A DNA stretch of 64,000 nucleotides from Paracerasibacillus soli (GTDB lineage Bacteria; Bacillota; Bacilli; Bacillales; Amphibacillaceae): assembly GCF_034006335.1 (NCBI RefSeq), contig NZ_JAWDIQ010000003.1. One strand, written 5' to 3'. Below, one piece after another: positions 19,553 through 29,729 of the stretch. The notes under the pieces are model-generated. The model searched no databases, was not told the origin of the DNA, and worked only from the letters and a program-made list of their open reading frames with translations. The translations under genes were made by a program, and so were the position numbers. Position 1 is the first letter of the stretch, and each line of letters starts with the position of its first letter.

Positions 19553-20701
19553 ATGAAAATAGGATTGGATATATTCCTAGAGAAGGAATACAAAAGGTTT
19601 AAAGGGAAGAAAGTCGGCTTAGTTACCAATATGACGGGTGTCAATGAAAAACTCATTCCTTCCATTGATTTATTTCATGAACATCCTGACATTACGCTAA
19701 CTGCACTTTATGCGCCGGAACATGGTATTCGCGGTGACGCAAAAGAGGGAGAAACTGTGGAATCGATGGAAGACCCCTATACAAAATTGCCAGTTTATAG
19801 TTTATACGGTGCCAATAAAAAGCCTAGTAAGGAAATGTTGGATCCTGTGGATGTCATTGTATTTGATCTACAAGATATCGGTTCAAGGTATTATACCTTT
19901 ATTTATACAATGGCATATGTCATGGAGGCTTGTGCAAAATACGAAAAGCAATTCGTTGTGCTTGACCGCCCTAATCCAGTTTCAGGAGTAAATGTAGAAG
20001 GCAATCTAGTTGAAGAGGATGTACGATCATTTGTCGGCTTGTTGCCAATTCCAAACAGGCACGGAATGACAGTAGGAGAACTTGCATTTTTATTTAAACA
20101 TGAATTTGATTACGATTGTGATTTAACAGTTGTACCTATGCAGGGTTGGAATAGAGACATGTATTACGATCATACAGGGCTTTTTTGGGTGCCACCGTCT
20201 CCAAATACTACAAATATTGATATGAATATACTTTATACCGGAACATGTTTAATAGAGGGAACGAACTTATCAGAGGGAAGAGGTACAACAAGACCGTTTG
20301 AACAAGTCGGTGCTCCTTTTATCGATGGATATGAGTTAGCAAAGGAATTCAATCATAAAAATGTTCCTGGCGTCTTAGCTCGCCCGACATCTTTTATCCC
20401 GACATATCAGAAACATAAGGATAAAATTTGTAGTGGAATCCAATTACATCTTGTTGATCGAACCAAATTGCATTCACTTCATACTGGTATTGTCTTATTA
20501 GAAACAATAGCAAATATGTATCCAGGTAAGTTTGCGTTTTTATCGAATGAACATGATAAATATTTCTTTGACCTTCTAGCAGGAACGAAAAAGTTAAAAG
20601 AAATGATACTGGAAGGGTCATCAGAAGCGTTCTTCATGTCGTGCGAAGCACATATAGAAGCTTTTAATCAACAAAAAAAACCGTATCTTTTATACAACTA
20701 G
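19553..20701 (+). CDS. namZ: Exo-beta-N-acetylmuramidase NamZ (YbbC, DUF1343), no signal peptide
   Basis: 382 residues, full-length and unbroken. Family hallmarks are YAPEHGIRGD, FDLQDIGSRYYTFIYTM, DRPNP and LSEGRGTTRPFEQVGAPF. B. subtilis NamZ removes MurNAc from the non-reducing end of peptidoglycan fragments and works with NagZ. The start at 19553 has AAGGATAGG at proper distance, whereas the ATG at 19523 has none. The protein begins MKIGLDIFLEKEYKRFKGKK with no export signal, unlike the secreted B. subtilis enzyme, which points to cytosolic processing of imported fragments. Confidence 0.9.
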   Translation: MKIGLDIFLEKEYKRFKGKKVGLVTNMTGVNEKLIPSIDLFHEHPDITLTALYAPEHGIRGDAKEGETVESMEDPYTKLPVYSLYGANKKPSKEMLDPVDVIVFDLQDIGSRYYTFIYTMAYVMEACAKYEKQFVVLDRPNPVSGVNVEGNLVEEDVRSFVGLLPIPNRHGMTVGELAFLFKHEFDYDCDLTVVPMQGWNRDMYYDHTGLFWVPPSPNTTNIDMNILYTGTCLIEGTNLSEGRGTTRPFEQVGAPFIDGYELAKEFNHKNVPGVLARPTSFIPTYQKHKDKICSGIQLHLVDRTKLHSLHTGIVLLETIANMYPGKFAFLSNEHDKYFFDLLAGTKKLKEMILEGSSEAFFMSCEAHIEAFNQQKKPYLLYN

Positions 20702-20712
20702 GATGATAATAA

Positions 20713-21645
20713 ATGGAAATTAACTTATCGACATTAAAAACTGAACAACGTAATGTAAATTCTATGCATATCGATAATATGTCAACGATGGAAATTTTAC
20801 AAGTAATCAATCATGAAGATATGAGCGTCACAAAAAGGGTGCAAGAAGTTTTACCGCAAATCGAACAGACGATAGATGCAGTACACCAGTCACTAAAAAG
20901 AGGTGGAAGGCTATTTTATGTTGGTGCCGGCACGAGTGGCCGCATTGGTGTGTTAGATGCGGTAGAATGTCCACCAACTTTTAGTACACCACCTGATCTC
21001 ATACAGGCGATTATTGCTGGAGGTTCTCATGCATTTGTAAAAGCTGTTGAAGGTGCAGAGGATAATGAACAACTAGGTGCACAAGATCTTAAAGACAGGA
21101 GTCTAACCGAGTTAGATGTTGTAATCGGAATTGCTGCAAGTGGTAGAACACCATATGTTGCTGGCGCCTTAAAATATGCTAACGAAGTAGGAGCGAGAAC
21201 GGTTAGCTTGACTGGTAATAAGAAGGCTATTATTAGTCAATTTGCAGAAATCAATATAGAAGTGGAAACGGGACCTGAAGTTTTAACTGGTTCAACTCGA
21301 ATGAAGGTTGCGACTGCACACAAACTCATTTTAAATATGATTACAACAACTACGATGATAAAGATAGGGAAGGTATACGAAAACTTGATGGTAGATTTAA
21401 AAGTAAGCAACCAAAAATTAAAAGAACGTGCCAAAAATATTGTAACGACCATTACAGAAGTTAGCTATGACGAGGCAGAAAAGGTATTGGAAACAACGAA
21501 TTATGAAGTAAAACCAGCTATTGTAATGATGAAAACGGGCGCAACATTACGAGAAGCAAAGCAGTATATTTCCATGGCAAATGGATTTGTTCGTCAAGCA
21601 ATTGAATTTGCACAAAAGGGGAGAAGTCATGATGATAACTTATAG
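20713..21645 (+). CDS. murQ: N-acetylmuramic acid 6-phosphate etherase
   Basis: MurQ cleaves the lactyl ether of MurNAc-6-phosphate to give GlcNAc-6-phosphate and D-lactate in the cytoplasm. The 310-residue protein has the SIS-domain motif GAGTSGRIGVLDAVECPPTF, with the Glu matching the catalytic Glu83 of E. coli MurQ, and VEGAEDN, with the Glu matching Glu114. The family signature TGSTRMKVATAHKLILNM is present. It follows namZ by 11 bases. Its last codons overlap the next start, so the two may be translationally coupled. Confidence 0.95.
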   Translation: MEINLSTLKTEQRNVNSMHIDNMSTMEILQVINHEDMSVTKRVQEVLPQIEQTIDAVHQSLKRGGRLFYVGAGTSGRIGVLDAVECPPTFSTPPDLIQAIIAGGSHAFVKAVEGAEDNEQLGAQDLKDRSLTELDVVIGIAASGRTPYVAGALKYANEVGARTVSLTGNKKAIISQFAEINIEVETGPEVLTGSTRMKVATAHKLILNMITTTTMIKIGKVYENLMVDLKVSNQKLKERAKNIVTTITEVSYDEAEKVLETTNYEVKPAIVMMKTGATLREAKQYISMANGFVRQAIEFAQKGRSHDDNL

Positions 21646-22581
21646 ATACTATGAAATCTGGTGATGAGAAAGACATACTAGATTTATGGAATAAAAGCCT
21701 ATGGAAAGATCCCATTACAGCAAAGCGTTTCCGAAACTTAGTCTTATTGGATGCTAACTTTGATCCAGAGGGGATGCGATTAGCATTTGTGGGTAATAAG
21801 TTAGTTGGTTGTGTATATGCCGTACGAAGGCTTTTGCCAATGTTTGGTACTGACTTGGAGCCAGATAATGGTTGGGTTCCTTTCTTTTTGTTGATGAAGA
21901 TTATCGTAAAACAGGTGTAGGTAGTCAACTCATGGAAGAGGCAGCTATCTTTTTGAAAAGGAATGGGAGAAAGCATATGTTTTTCGCCTCCTATGCACCA
22001 AACTACATTATGCCCGGGATCGACGAAGATGCTTATCCAGAAGCATATCAATTTTTAAAAATGCAAGGGTTCACAAAGCTGTATTCCCCAATTGCGATGG
22101 ACCGAAATATTATTGATTTTAAAATATCAAAAGATATAGAAGAACTTATAAAGCAAAGGGAAACAGAAGGGTATTCTTTTTCGCTTGCGAAAGATAAGGA
22201 TCTCTATGAAGTTATCCAATTTGCCAATATAAAATTTAATCCAGTAATTGGGGACGTGCAATCCGGGAAGGGATACTGCAAGGTTTGCCAATGGAACATA
22301 TTTTGGTGGCTCGAAATGGTAATAAAGTAGTTGGGTTTTGTATATTTGGTGGCTATGAAGGGGTACCAGATCGTTTCGGTCCATTTGGTGTTGATCCTGA
22401 TGAACAAGGAAAAGGCCTAGGTAAAATTTTGTTAAACATCTGCTTGAAGCAAATGAAAGCAGAGAGCCTACATGGTGCTTGGTTCCTCTGGACAGGTGAA
22501 AAATCCTCCGCTGGTTATTTATATAAAAAAACTGGTTTTGAAATTACAAGAACTTTCCATGTGATGAAAAAGGATATCTAA
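21629..22581 (+). CDS. Tandem GNAT acetyltransferase; frameshifted
   Basis: About 317 residues with two GNAT-like halves. The first has FVDEDYRKTGVGSQLMEEA (acetyl-CoA loop RKTGVG), the second VDPDEQGKGLGKILLN (loop QGKGLG) and a C-terminal GYLYKKTGFE. Three indels break it: near 21646 (one base too many after the start), 21893 (T missing) and 22252 (G missing). The ATG at 21629 lies inside the end of murQ with AAGGGGAG upstream, implying coupling. No GNAT is part of the known B. subtilis murQ operon. The acetyl acceptor could be an amino sugar or amino acid from muropeptides, which is only inference. Confidence 0.75.
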
Positions 22582-22623
22582 TAGAAAAGAGCTGATGTCA
22601 TGTCAACAAACGGAGGAATTGTA

Positions 22624-23488
22624 ATGCTTAATGAGATGATTCCATTGCTACCTCCCTCAGAAAGGAAAATAGCATCTTATATTATTGAACATCCTAGAGA
22701 GGCTATCACTTTAACAGCTATGGAATTAGGAAAGCGCAGTTCAACAAGTGGTGCAGCGGTTATCCGGCTTTGCAAATCATTGGATGTCAAAGGGTTTCAG
22801 GAACTTAAATTACGTATAGCTGGTGACCTTCAAAAAACGACAGAGGCTGGATATCGTGATATAGAGCCAAACGAGTCGGTAATGTCTGTCATTGATAAAA
22901 TGACGAATAATAGTATCCAAACCATTCGAGAAACATCTGAATTATTGGCTATTGATCAATTGGAAAAGGCTGTACAAGTTTTAAGAATGGCAAGAAGAAT
23001 TCATTTTATTGGTGTCGGGGCATCGAGTATTATTGCGATGGACGCGCAACAAAAGTTTTTGCGTATCAACAAGAATGCATATGCCTTTACTGATATGCAC
23101 ATGGCTGCAACACAAGTAGCAAACGCAGATCCAGAAGATGTAGTGATTGGTGTATCTTTCTTCTGGAGAGACAATGGAAGTAGCAAAGGTACTGCAATTA
23201 GCAAAGCAAAACGGTGTGCACACCATTAGTTTAACAAAGTATGGAAATTCTGCCGTAACAGAGCATGCGAGTATTCGTCTATATACATCGGCAACGAAAG
23301 AACCGACATTTAGAAGTGGTGCGACGTCATCACGTATTGCACAACTTCAAGTTATAGACATTCTGTTTATGTGCGTGGCTTCCTTGCAATATGATGAAAC
23401 AGTAAGACATATAGACGCAACTCGGGATGCGGTAGAATTTTTAACAAGTAGTAATAAAAAGGTAATCAGGGAACAGTACATAAATTAA
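22624..23488 (+). CDS. murR: MurR/RpiR family transcriptional regulator; frameshifted
   Basis: About 287 residues: an RpiR-type HTH (1-75, MELGKRSSTSGAAVIRLCKS) and a C-terminal SIS sugar-phosphate-binding domain (about 110-260, FIGVGASSIIAMDAQQKF). MurR of B. subtilis and E. coli controls MurNAc use and responds to MurNAc-6-phosphate. One T is in excess near 23160; removing it restores VSFSGETMEVAKV. The start at 22624 is chosen for CGGAGGA seven bases upstream, which lies inside the longer version starting at 22600. Last gene before a strong terminator. Confidence 0.87.
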
Positions 23489-23535
23489 CGGTTGATTCCG
23501 TTTAAATATACACCACCTGGAAAGAAGTGTACATA

Positions 23536-23569
23536 TGGCATTCGCTTGTGCTTGCGAATGCCAATTTTT
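23536..23569 (+). terminator. Rho-independent terminator after murR
   Basis: TGGCATTCGC (23536-23545), loop TTGTGCTT, GCGAATGCCA (23554-23563), then ATTTTTC. A perfect 10-bp stem plus T-run ends the first salvage operon. Confidence 0.85.
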
Positions 23570-23687
23570 CTAACGGTAAGTTTATAGAGTAATCGCATCA
23601 ATACCTTAATTTACTTTACAAGTACAATGTATGAAGTGCCTAAAAATTTAAAAACACTCATATGCTAATAGAAATGGAGGATGTGAA

Positions 23688-24677
23688 ATGGTCTATGTCA
23701 TGGGGATTGATGGAGGAGGAACAAAAACAACAGGTGTCATCTCGAATGCCAGAGGAGAAGTGTTGGCAGAAGTGACTGTTGGCCCATCTAATCCAAATGG
23801 TGTTACGAAAGAATCTATCAAACAAGAGATGACAACATTATTTTATTCATTAAAAGAACAGCATACAGATGCGTTTTTTAATGTGAAAAGTGTGTTTGCT
23901 GGAATGTTGGGCGGCTCATCCATCTGCGAGAAAAAAGATGTATGAATGGATCGCCCCATTATTGCCAATTATGCAAAACTCACGATACATCATGATGCAA
24001 TTACAGCGCTTTATTTTGGTACATTAGGTAAACCAGGCATTGTGCAAATTGCTGGAACAGGTTCGATTACATTTGGATTGAATGCGGAAGGCAAGTTGGA
24101 ACGTGTAGGTGGGTGGGGTTATTTAATCGGTGAAAAAGGAAGTGGATATGCCCTTGGAAGGGATGGACTAGAGGCTGCTTTTCGTGCGCATGATGGGCTA
24201 GATCGTAACACAAAATTAACTAGTATGATCCTTACCCATTTTCAAGTAAACTCTTTACCGGATGTGATTCCTAAAGTTTATCATTCGGATCATGCAAAGG
24301 AAGTAATGGCATCATTAAGTAAGTTGGTCGTGCAAGCAGCGGATGATGGTGATCAGGTTTCCCAAAAAATTATAACAAATAATGCAGTACATATAGGAAA
24401 ATCAATTCACTGTTTAATTAAAAAGATGGATATGCATACGCACCAAGTAAAGGAGATGCCAGTCGTACTTGTTGGTGGGGTATTTAATCGCTTTGATTTA
24501 TTTAAAAAGCAAATAGAAGCTGTATTACAGGCAGACGGAGTGAAGGCAAATTTAATTTTACCTGACATACCACCTGTTGGAGGTGCAGTTATTGCTGCTT
24601 TACGTGAAGAAGATTTAGAAATAGAACCATCTTTTCAAGCGATGTTTAGCAAAGGGATTGAATATTTGGAGGACTGA
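23688..24677 (+). CDS. BadF/BadG/BcrA-family amino sugar kinase (GlcNAc/MurNAc kinase); frameshifted
   Basis: About 329 residues of the ASKHA fold. Phosphate motif GIDGGGTKT at the N-terminus, then GTGSITFGLNAEGK and GGWGYLIGEKGSGYALGRDG. MurK of Clostridium acetobutylicum, in this family, phosphorylates MurNAc and GlcNAc at O6. That activity is needed here because the importer is ABC type and delivers unphosphorylated sugar. A stretch at about 23915-23960 is read in another frame (AHPSARKKMYEWIA), so two compensating indels create a false stop at 23943. Start supported by GGAGG at 23676. Confidence 0.83.
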
Positions 24678-24867
24678 CAAACGAAATGATACCTTGGCAT
24701 GTTACGGAATCGGTTAATCTTTGGGATGGAGAAATACTAGCAATTGAGGTGTGTCGTCCATTGTAATGATTTGGCTCAGTAGGCTGCTTTAAAAGAATTA
24801 AAATGTAACGTTTGAAGAAGCTATCACGAATAGTAAAAAACTATAAATCTATAAAGGGATGTTACAA
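24678..24867. other. Short gap with a possible decayed ORF
   Basis: A 26-codon ORF starts at 24686 (MIPWHVTESVNLWDGE). Further on, AALKELKCNV and EEAITNSKKL can be read in changing frames. This could be a heavily damaged small gene; I recognise no family. AAAGGGA at 24853 serves the next gene. Confidence 0.25.
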
Positions 24868-25912
24868 ATGAAAGAAAGAGTACTAGGTTTTCTGCAAAAG
24901 GAGATTGATTTGGACATATACCAGGAGCTGTTATACATGTTTCGTACAGGGGTGAGACATTACTGCAGGAGGCAATTGGATCTAAATCAGTATTCCCGAA
25001 TGAATTGTCAATGACATTAGATACTGTTTTTGACTTGGCTTCTCTAACGAAGGTTGTCGCCACATTGCCAGCAATCTTAAAATTGATTGAAAACGGGGAG
25101 TTAAGACTCGATGATTCAGTCGCTTTTTTCTTACCGGAATTTCGCAAACATGGTAAGGAACATATTAGTATGAGGCATTTGCTAACACATACATCAGGAC
25201 TACCTGCACATAGACAATATTACTTGAATCATTTATCAACTACGGAAATAGTAGATAGTATTTATGAACAAGAACTAGCGTATCCAGTAGGGGAAAAAGT
25301 AGTTTACAGTGACCTAGGATTCATTATTTTGTATAAAGTGATTGAAAAGATAACTGGCGTAGCATTTGAGGATTATGTCCGTCGGGAGATTTTTAAACCA
25401 TTGGGGATGCTAGAGACCGGATTTAACCCATCTTTCCCTACAGAAAGATATGCTGCCACAGAGTATAGTGATAAATTACAAGCTTATAAATGCGGATTGT
25501 TCATGATGATAATACCGAATCAATGGGCGGGATTAGCGGGCATGCAGGCTTATTTTCTACTATCGGGGATTTGAAAAAATATGCTAGCATGATAGAAAAT
25601 AATGGTATCTATAAAGGAAGGCGGATATTATCAGAAGCAGTTCTGGATTTATCGCGAGAAAATTATACTCTTTTTGCTGACGAATATAGAGGTTTAGGTT
25701 GGATTTTAAAAAGTCCAACACTTTCATCATGTGGTGATTTATTTTCAACTAGTTCATATGGTCATACAGGTTTTACTGGTACTAGTATATGGTTCGATCC
25801 ATCGATAGATTTACATGTTATTCTTTTAACCAATCGGGTTCATTTTGGTAGAAAGCCACCCATTATCAGATTGCGCCCAAGACTACATCATATCATTCGT
25901 TCACAATTTTAA
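24868..25912 (+). CDS. Serine hydrolase of the beta-lactamase/S12 family, YbbE/AmiE-like; frameshifted
   Basis: About 348 residues with the three S12 motifs: SLTK (in FDLASLTKVVAT, near residue 55), YSD (in VVYSDLGF, near 150) and HTG (in YGHTGFTGTS). The neighbour set nagZ-namZ-this gene parallels B. subtilis nagZ-namZ-amiE (ybbE), where the product cleaves the peptide from muropeptides. Indels: a T missing near 24912 and a G missing near 25497. Restored, the N-terminus reads FLQKEIDFGHIPGAVIHVSY, with no signal peptide, so it should act in the cytosol. The role as amidase is inferred from context; a D-Ala-directed peptidase is an alternative. Confidence 0.78.
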
Positions 25913-26010
25913 TTTTCATTGCAAGTTGGGCTGGCGGTAGGACTTTCGCTTTAAGAGTTTGAAAGGATTTAAAGCATGATCGGTGGCGGATTAACAATTC
26001 GTATTTGTTT

Positions 26011-26067
26011 AACTTCTAATTAGTAGGGGAAGTGCAAAAAACCCACTGATTGAAATCTTGCTTTATT
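26011..26067. repeat. Copy of the CTGATTGAAG hairpin repeat family
   Basis: AACTTCTAATTAGTAGGGG, then a short loop and CCCACTGATTGAAATC followed by TTGCTTTATT. Ends with the family signature and lies between the serine hydrolase and anmK. Confidence 0.6.
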
Positions 26068-26086
26068 GAGAAAGGAGAGGTTCTGA

Positions 26087-27244
26087 ATGAAAGATACTTG
26101 TTATGCGGTTGGTCTTATGTCCGGTACATCCTTGGACGGAATTGATGCTGCAGTTGTAAAAATTACAGAAACAGAGGAAAAGCCAAATATTCAGCTCGTC
26201 CATTTTTTGTCATCATCTTATTCACAAAAAATGAAAGAAGAAATATTAGCGCTTTGTGACCCACAAAAGGCAAAGGTAGAAGATATTTCTACAATGAATA
26301 TGTTGCTCGGGAAATGTTCGCGGAAGCAGCATTGAAGGCAATTCATGACGCAAAGCTTTTACCTGAAGATATTTTATTTATTAGTTCACATGGACAAACC
26401 ATTTTTCATCAGCCAAAGCCTAAAGTAATCGCCGGAAAAGATATCACTTCTACTTTGCAAATTGGAGACATTGGGGTTATTGCGGAAGTGACGGGAATAA
26501 CAACAGTTGGTGACTTTAGAACACGAGATATGGCTGCTGGAGGGCAAGGAGCGCCACTTGTACCATTTGCAGATTATCTGCTTTTTAAAGAAAAGGAATA
26601 TGGGAGAGTGCTCGTGAACATTGGCGGTATTTCTAATTTCACCATCTTACCGAAAGATTGTCAGGAGTCGGATGTCATTGCCTATGATACCGGACCTGGA
26701 AATATGATTATCGATGCCTTTGTTTACTGGGCAACGGAAGGTATGCAAACATATGACAAGGATGGTGCACGGGCTGCAGCGGGAAATATAAATGAAGAAT
26801 GGCTTCAAGAGCTATTGCAACATGAATATTACGGTTTACCTTATCCCAAAAGCACTGGGAGAGAAATGTTTGGTACGGAGTATGCTGGGCGCTTTGGGAA
26901 ATTAAATCAAATATGCATGTAAATGATAAAATAGCGACAGTTACGGATTTAACGGCTAAATCCATTGCACAAGAGATTAGGAAACATGCGGATAAAAGTA
27001 ATATTAAAGAAGTGTTAATTAGTGGTGGTGGGAGATATAATCAAACGCTAATGGAGCGGATTGCTTTTCATCTGCCGAAAGGAATTACCGTTGCTGGTAC
27101 AGAAAAGTATGGTATGTCTGCAGATGCAAGGAAGCAATTACATTTGCGCTACTAGGTTATCAATGTTATTACAGAAAAACAAATAACCTCCCAACCGCAA
27201 CAGGAGCCACCAAACCAGTTGTGATGGGGAAAATTGCTTGGTAG
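26087..27244 (+). CDS. anmK: Anhydro-N-acetylmuramic acid kinase; frameshifted
   Basis: AnmK phosphorylates and hydrolyses 1,6-anhydroMurNAc to MurNAc-6-phosphate, the MurQ substrate. Motifs: GLMSGTSLDGID at the N-terminus, FISSHGQTIFHQP, VGDFRTRDMAAGGQGAPLVP, VNIGGISN, and NLPTATGA at the C-terminus. Indels near 26309 (G missing), 26905 (one base missing) and 27130 (one base missing). With the last corrected, the protein continues for about 36 residues past the apparent stop and ends ...VVMGKIAW at 27244, the usual 385-residue length. Its TAG lies in a palindromic repeat. Start supported by AAAGGAGAGG. Confidence 0.92.
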
Positions 27245-27771
27245 GGGTCAGACCCCCTACTCAAGTATGCCCATTCAAAAATTACAAAATAAAAGGTGAA
27301 GAGTGCGATTGTAATCAATAAATACGGTTGAAGATTAACCTTTTCCTTTGCGGTTTGATGAATCATTTGTAAAAGAATCATCATGGTGCCAAGGAATATA
27401 AAGAACATAATCTTTGTCATTGCTGCATCGTATCCCATGTCAATCATATTCCCTAGCATGGCCCCCATCATTCCCCCCATGAGTCCGGAAAGCAAGCCGT
27501 CTAATACCGCAATCGTATGAAAAGGCAATCCTGCGGAAAAACCGACAATCATTCCGACGAACATACCTAATATCGTTGCAATGAAGAAATTCGTAGGCAG
27601 CAGAATTCCAACTATGACACCTACAGTTAAGCCTACACTCATTCCTAACGTCATCGCAATCATCATTCCAACCATGGGAGTGAGCTTTTCTCTATAATTT
27701 ATAGTTTTATAAATAACATACATAGAAAAGAAAACAATACTAAGCAATATAATATAAAATGCTAAATTCAT
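27169..27771 (-). CDS. Met/Gly-rich polytopic membrane protein, possibly copper-linked
   Basis: 200 residues with about six hydrophobic segments and roughly 20 Met, many in membrane helices (LTPMVGMMIAMTLGMSVG, LMGGMMGAMLGNMIDMG). I do not recognise the family. The last 25 residues come from a palindromic repeat and the antisense of anmK, so the ancestral C-terminus was probably near FEWAYL. A decayed paralogue lies next to csoR-copA at 34859, and the upstream region here shares a candidate CsoR operator with that operon, which suggests copper control. Start ATG follows GAAGGAGAGGGG. Confidence 0.6.
   Translation of the reverse strand: MNLAFYIILLSIVFFSMYVIYKTINYREKLTPMVGMMIAMTLGMSVGLTVGVIVGILLPTNFFIATILGMFVGMIVGFSAGLPFHTIAVLDGLLSGLMGGMMGAMLGNMIDMGYDAAMTKIMFFIFLGTMMILLQMIHQTAKEKVNLQPYLLITIALFTFYFVIFEWAYLSRGSDPYQAIFPITTGLVAPVAVGRLFVFL
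27241..27260. repeat. GGGGTCAGACCCC palindrome at the convergent gene ends
   Basis: GTAGGGG, loop TCAGA, CCCCCTAC. It holds the stop codon of anmK on the plus strand and is read through in frame by the membrane-protein ORF on the minus strand. Confidence 0.85.
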
Positions 27772-27845
27772 TCATGCCCCCCTCTCCTTCTGCCTGTCCA
27801 TACTGTATCTATATTTGAAGGAGATAAAAAATATAACCCATTTTT

Positions 27846-27864
27846 ATACAGGGGAGTATCGTAT
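27846..27864 (-). promoter_or_regulatory. Candidate CsoR-type operator upstream of the Met-rich membrane gene
   Basis: The plus strand reads ATACAGGGGAGTATCGTAT. GGGGAGTATCGTAT matches GGGGGGTATAGTAT in front of csoR at 12 of 14 positions, and on the minus strand TACGATACTCCCC resembles the left part of the B. subtilis copZA operator. The flanking TTTGAAGGAGATAA also has a counterpart at 35150. Confidence 0.45.
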
Positions 27865-27937
27865 GTGTGATGGAGAGGGAGGTGAAGAGGGATAATAGGC
27901 CCTTCTCACACCTTTTATGATGTTGAAAATCCTCCCA

Positions 27938-28761
27938 TTATTTCGTGGCTCCATCCGATATGCCTTTAATAATATGTTTTTGTAGGAACATGTATAAGAT
28001 AATGATCGGTAAAATAGCAATTACTAACCCTGCTAATGCTAGGTGCCATTGCTTTGAGTACTCTCCGAAGAAATAGAACATTTTCAGTGGGATCGTATAC
28101 ATTCCCTCTTTATTAATGACAAGAGAAGGTAATAAATAGTCATTCCAAATCCATATTGCATTTAATATGATGACTGTTACCGTTGTTGGTTTCAACATTG
28201 GAAAAATGATATACCTAAAAATTTGGAACCGGTTGGCACCATCAATTGTTGCTGCCTCATCTAATGAAACAGAAATGGACCTTAAGGCACCGTAATATAG
28301 GAAAATTGCAATGCTCGATCCAAATCCTAAGTACATGAACATTAATCCGGCACGATTAAGCATCTCTACTTTACCAAAAATCATAATTAACGGAATCATA
28401 ATTGATTGGAAAGGAATTAACATCACAATTGCGAAGATAAAATAGATAGATGAACTTAATTTACTCTTATTTCTTGAAAGAGCGTATGCTCCCATTGACG
28501 TACAAACAACAATGAGGAGAATACTAAGTGCAGTGATTAGAACCGAGTTAAAAAGGCTATGAATAAAATCTAGACTCTCGAATGCTTTTGAGTAATTCTC
28601 CCATGTTAATGCTTCTGGCCACATGAAGTATTTGTAAAGATTTCTGCCTTTGTTTTAATAGAGTTGACAACTATTAAATAAAAAGGATATAGCCATACTA
28701 GGGAAGTAATGATACCTATTAGTCCAATTAGGAAGATTGATTTTCTTTTTGAGTTCATCAT
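27938..28761 (-). CDS. Sugar ABC transporter permease (MalG type); frameshifted
   Basis: About 274 residues, six helices, EAA loop EAATIDGANRFQIFRYIIFP and C-terminus HIIKGISDGATK. One A is missing near 28631, which splits off the first helix (MNSKRKSIFLIGLIGIIT). The start overlaps the stop of the preceding permease by four bases (ATGA). Last gene of the LacI-controlled GH31 operon. It lacks an ATPase partner locally, so a shared MsmX-type ATPase is likely. Confidence 0.85.
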
Positions 28762-29621
28762 AGGTCTGTTTCCCTCTTTCTAGTGACGTATATCTGAATC
28801 ACTGATATTAAAGCAATGATAAATAAGAAGATAATCGCTTTTGATTGGGCATATCCCATATCTTGAATTTTAAAAGCTGTATTATAAATATTCATAGCAG
28901 CCATTTCGGTTGAACCAAATGGACCACCTGCGGTTAAAGCCAAGTTTTGATCATAGACTTTGAATGCATTTGATAGAGTTAAGAATAGACTAATCGTAAA
29001 CGCAGGAGCAATTAAAGGAAATTTGATCTTCCAGAACTTTTTCCAAGCACTCGCTCCATCAATTTCTGCAGCCTCCATCAATTCATAAGGAATATTATTT
29101 AAAAATGAAATATAAATAATCATGATATAGCCACTCATTTGCCATAGGAAAAGAATGACTAATCCCCAGAATCCAGTTGTTTCGGTTGATAGCCATCCAT
29201 TAAATAGTTCGATTCCAGTTAAGTTTCCAATAGCGGAAAATGCCTTAATAAACACGAATTGCCAAATGAATCCTAAAATAATTCCCCCAATTAGATTTGG
29301 CATAAAATAGATGGTCCGAAAGATTGTACTAATTTTCCCCATTTTTTGTGTTACCAAAAGGGCCATTGCCATCCCAATTACATTGACGCCAATAATTGCA
29401 ACAACTGAGAATTTGGCAGTAAACCATAGACTATTAAGAAACTGTGTATCACTAAATATCTTTGCATAATTATCTAATCCTACAAATGTACTGATTGTGA
29501 ATCCGTTAAAATCAGTGAATGAATAATAGATACCATATCCTAACGGTAATAAGAGAACAAGAAACAAAGCCAATAGACAAGGTCCTAAGAATGCCCAGTA
29601 AGAAAGGCTTTTATTGTTCAT
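28758..29621 (-). CDS. Sugar ABC transporter permease (UgpA/MalF type)
   Basis: 287 residues with six predicted helices, EAAEIDGASAWKKFWKIKFP as the EAA loop and LTAGGPFGSTEMAAMNIY downstream of it. The start at 29621 (MNNKSLSYWAFLGP) has AGGGAGG eight bases upstream and is preferred over an in-frame ATG at 29651. Forms the membrane channel with the permease at 27938. Confidence 0.88.
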   Translation of the reverse strand: MNNKSLSYWAFLGPCLLALFLVLLLPLGYGIYYSFTDFNGFTISTFVGLDNYAKIFSDTQFLNSLWFTAKFSVVAIIGVNVIGMAMALLVTQKMGKISTIFRTIYFMPNLIGGIILGFIWQFVFIKAFSAIGNLTGIELFNGWLSTETTGFWGLVILFLWQMSGYIMIIYISFLNNIPYELMEAAEIDGASAWKKFWKIKFPLIAPAFTISLFLTLSNAFKVYDQNLALTAGGPFGSTEMAAMNIYNTAFKIQDMGYAQSKAIIFLFIIALISVIQIYVTRKRETDL

Positions 29622-29729
29622 ATTGTTTCCTCCCTGTTTACTGAATTCCAATAAAGTTTAGTCAAAAATAGGGATAGAAAGCAAAGCAATTTCTATCCCT
29701 GCTTTTTAACACGATTTACTTCATCGTAT

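Noticed and set aside
23688..24677. Two separate genes split at the TGA at 23943
   Set aside because: The two parts make one BadF-family kinase; a short stretch between them is coherent in another frame, pointing to two compensating indels.
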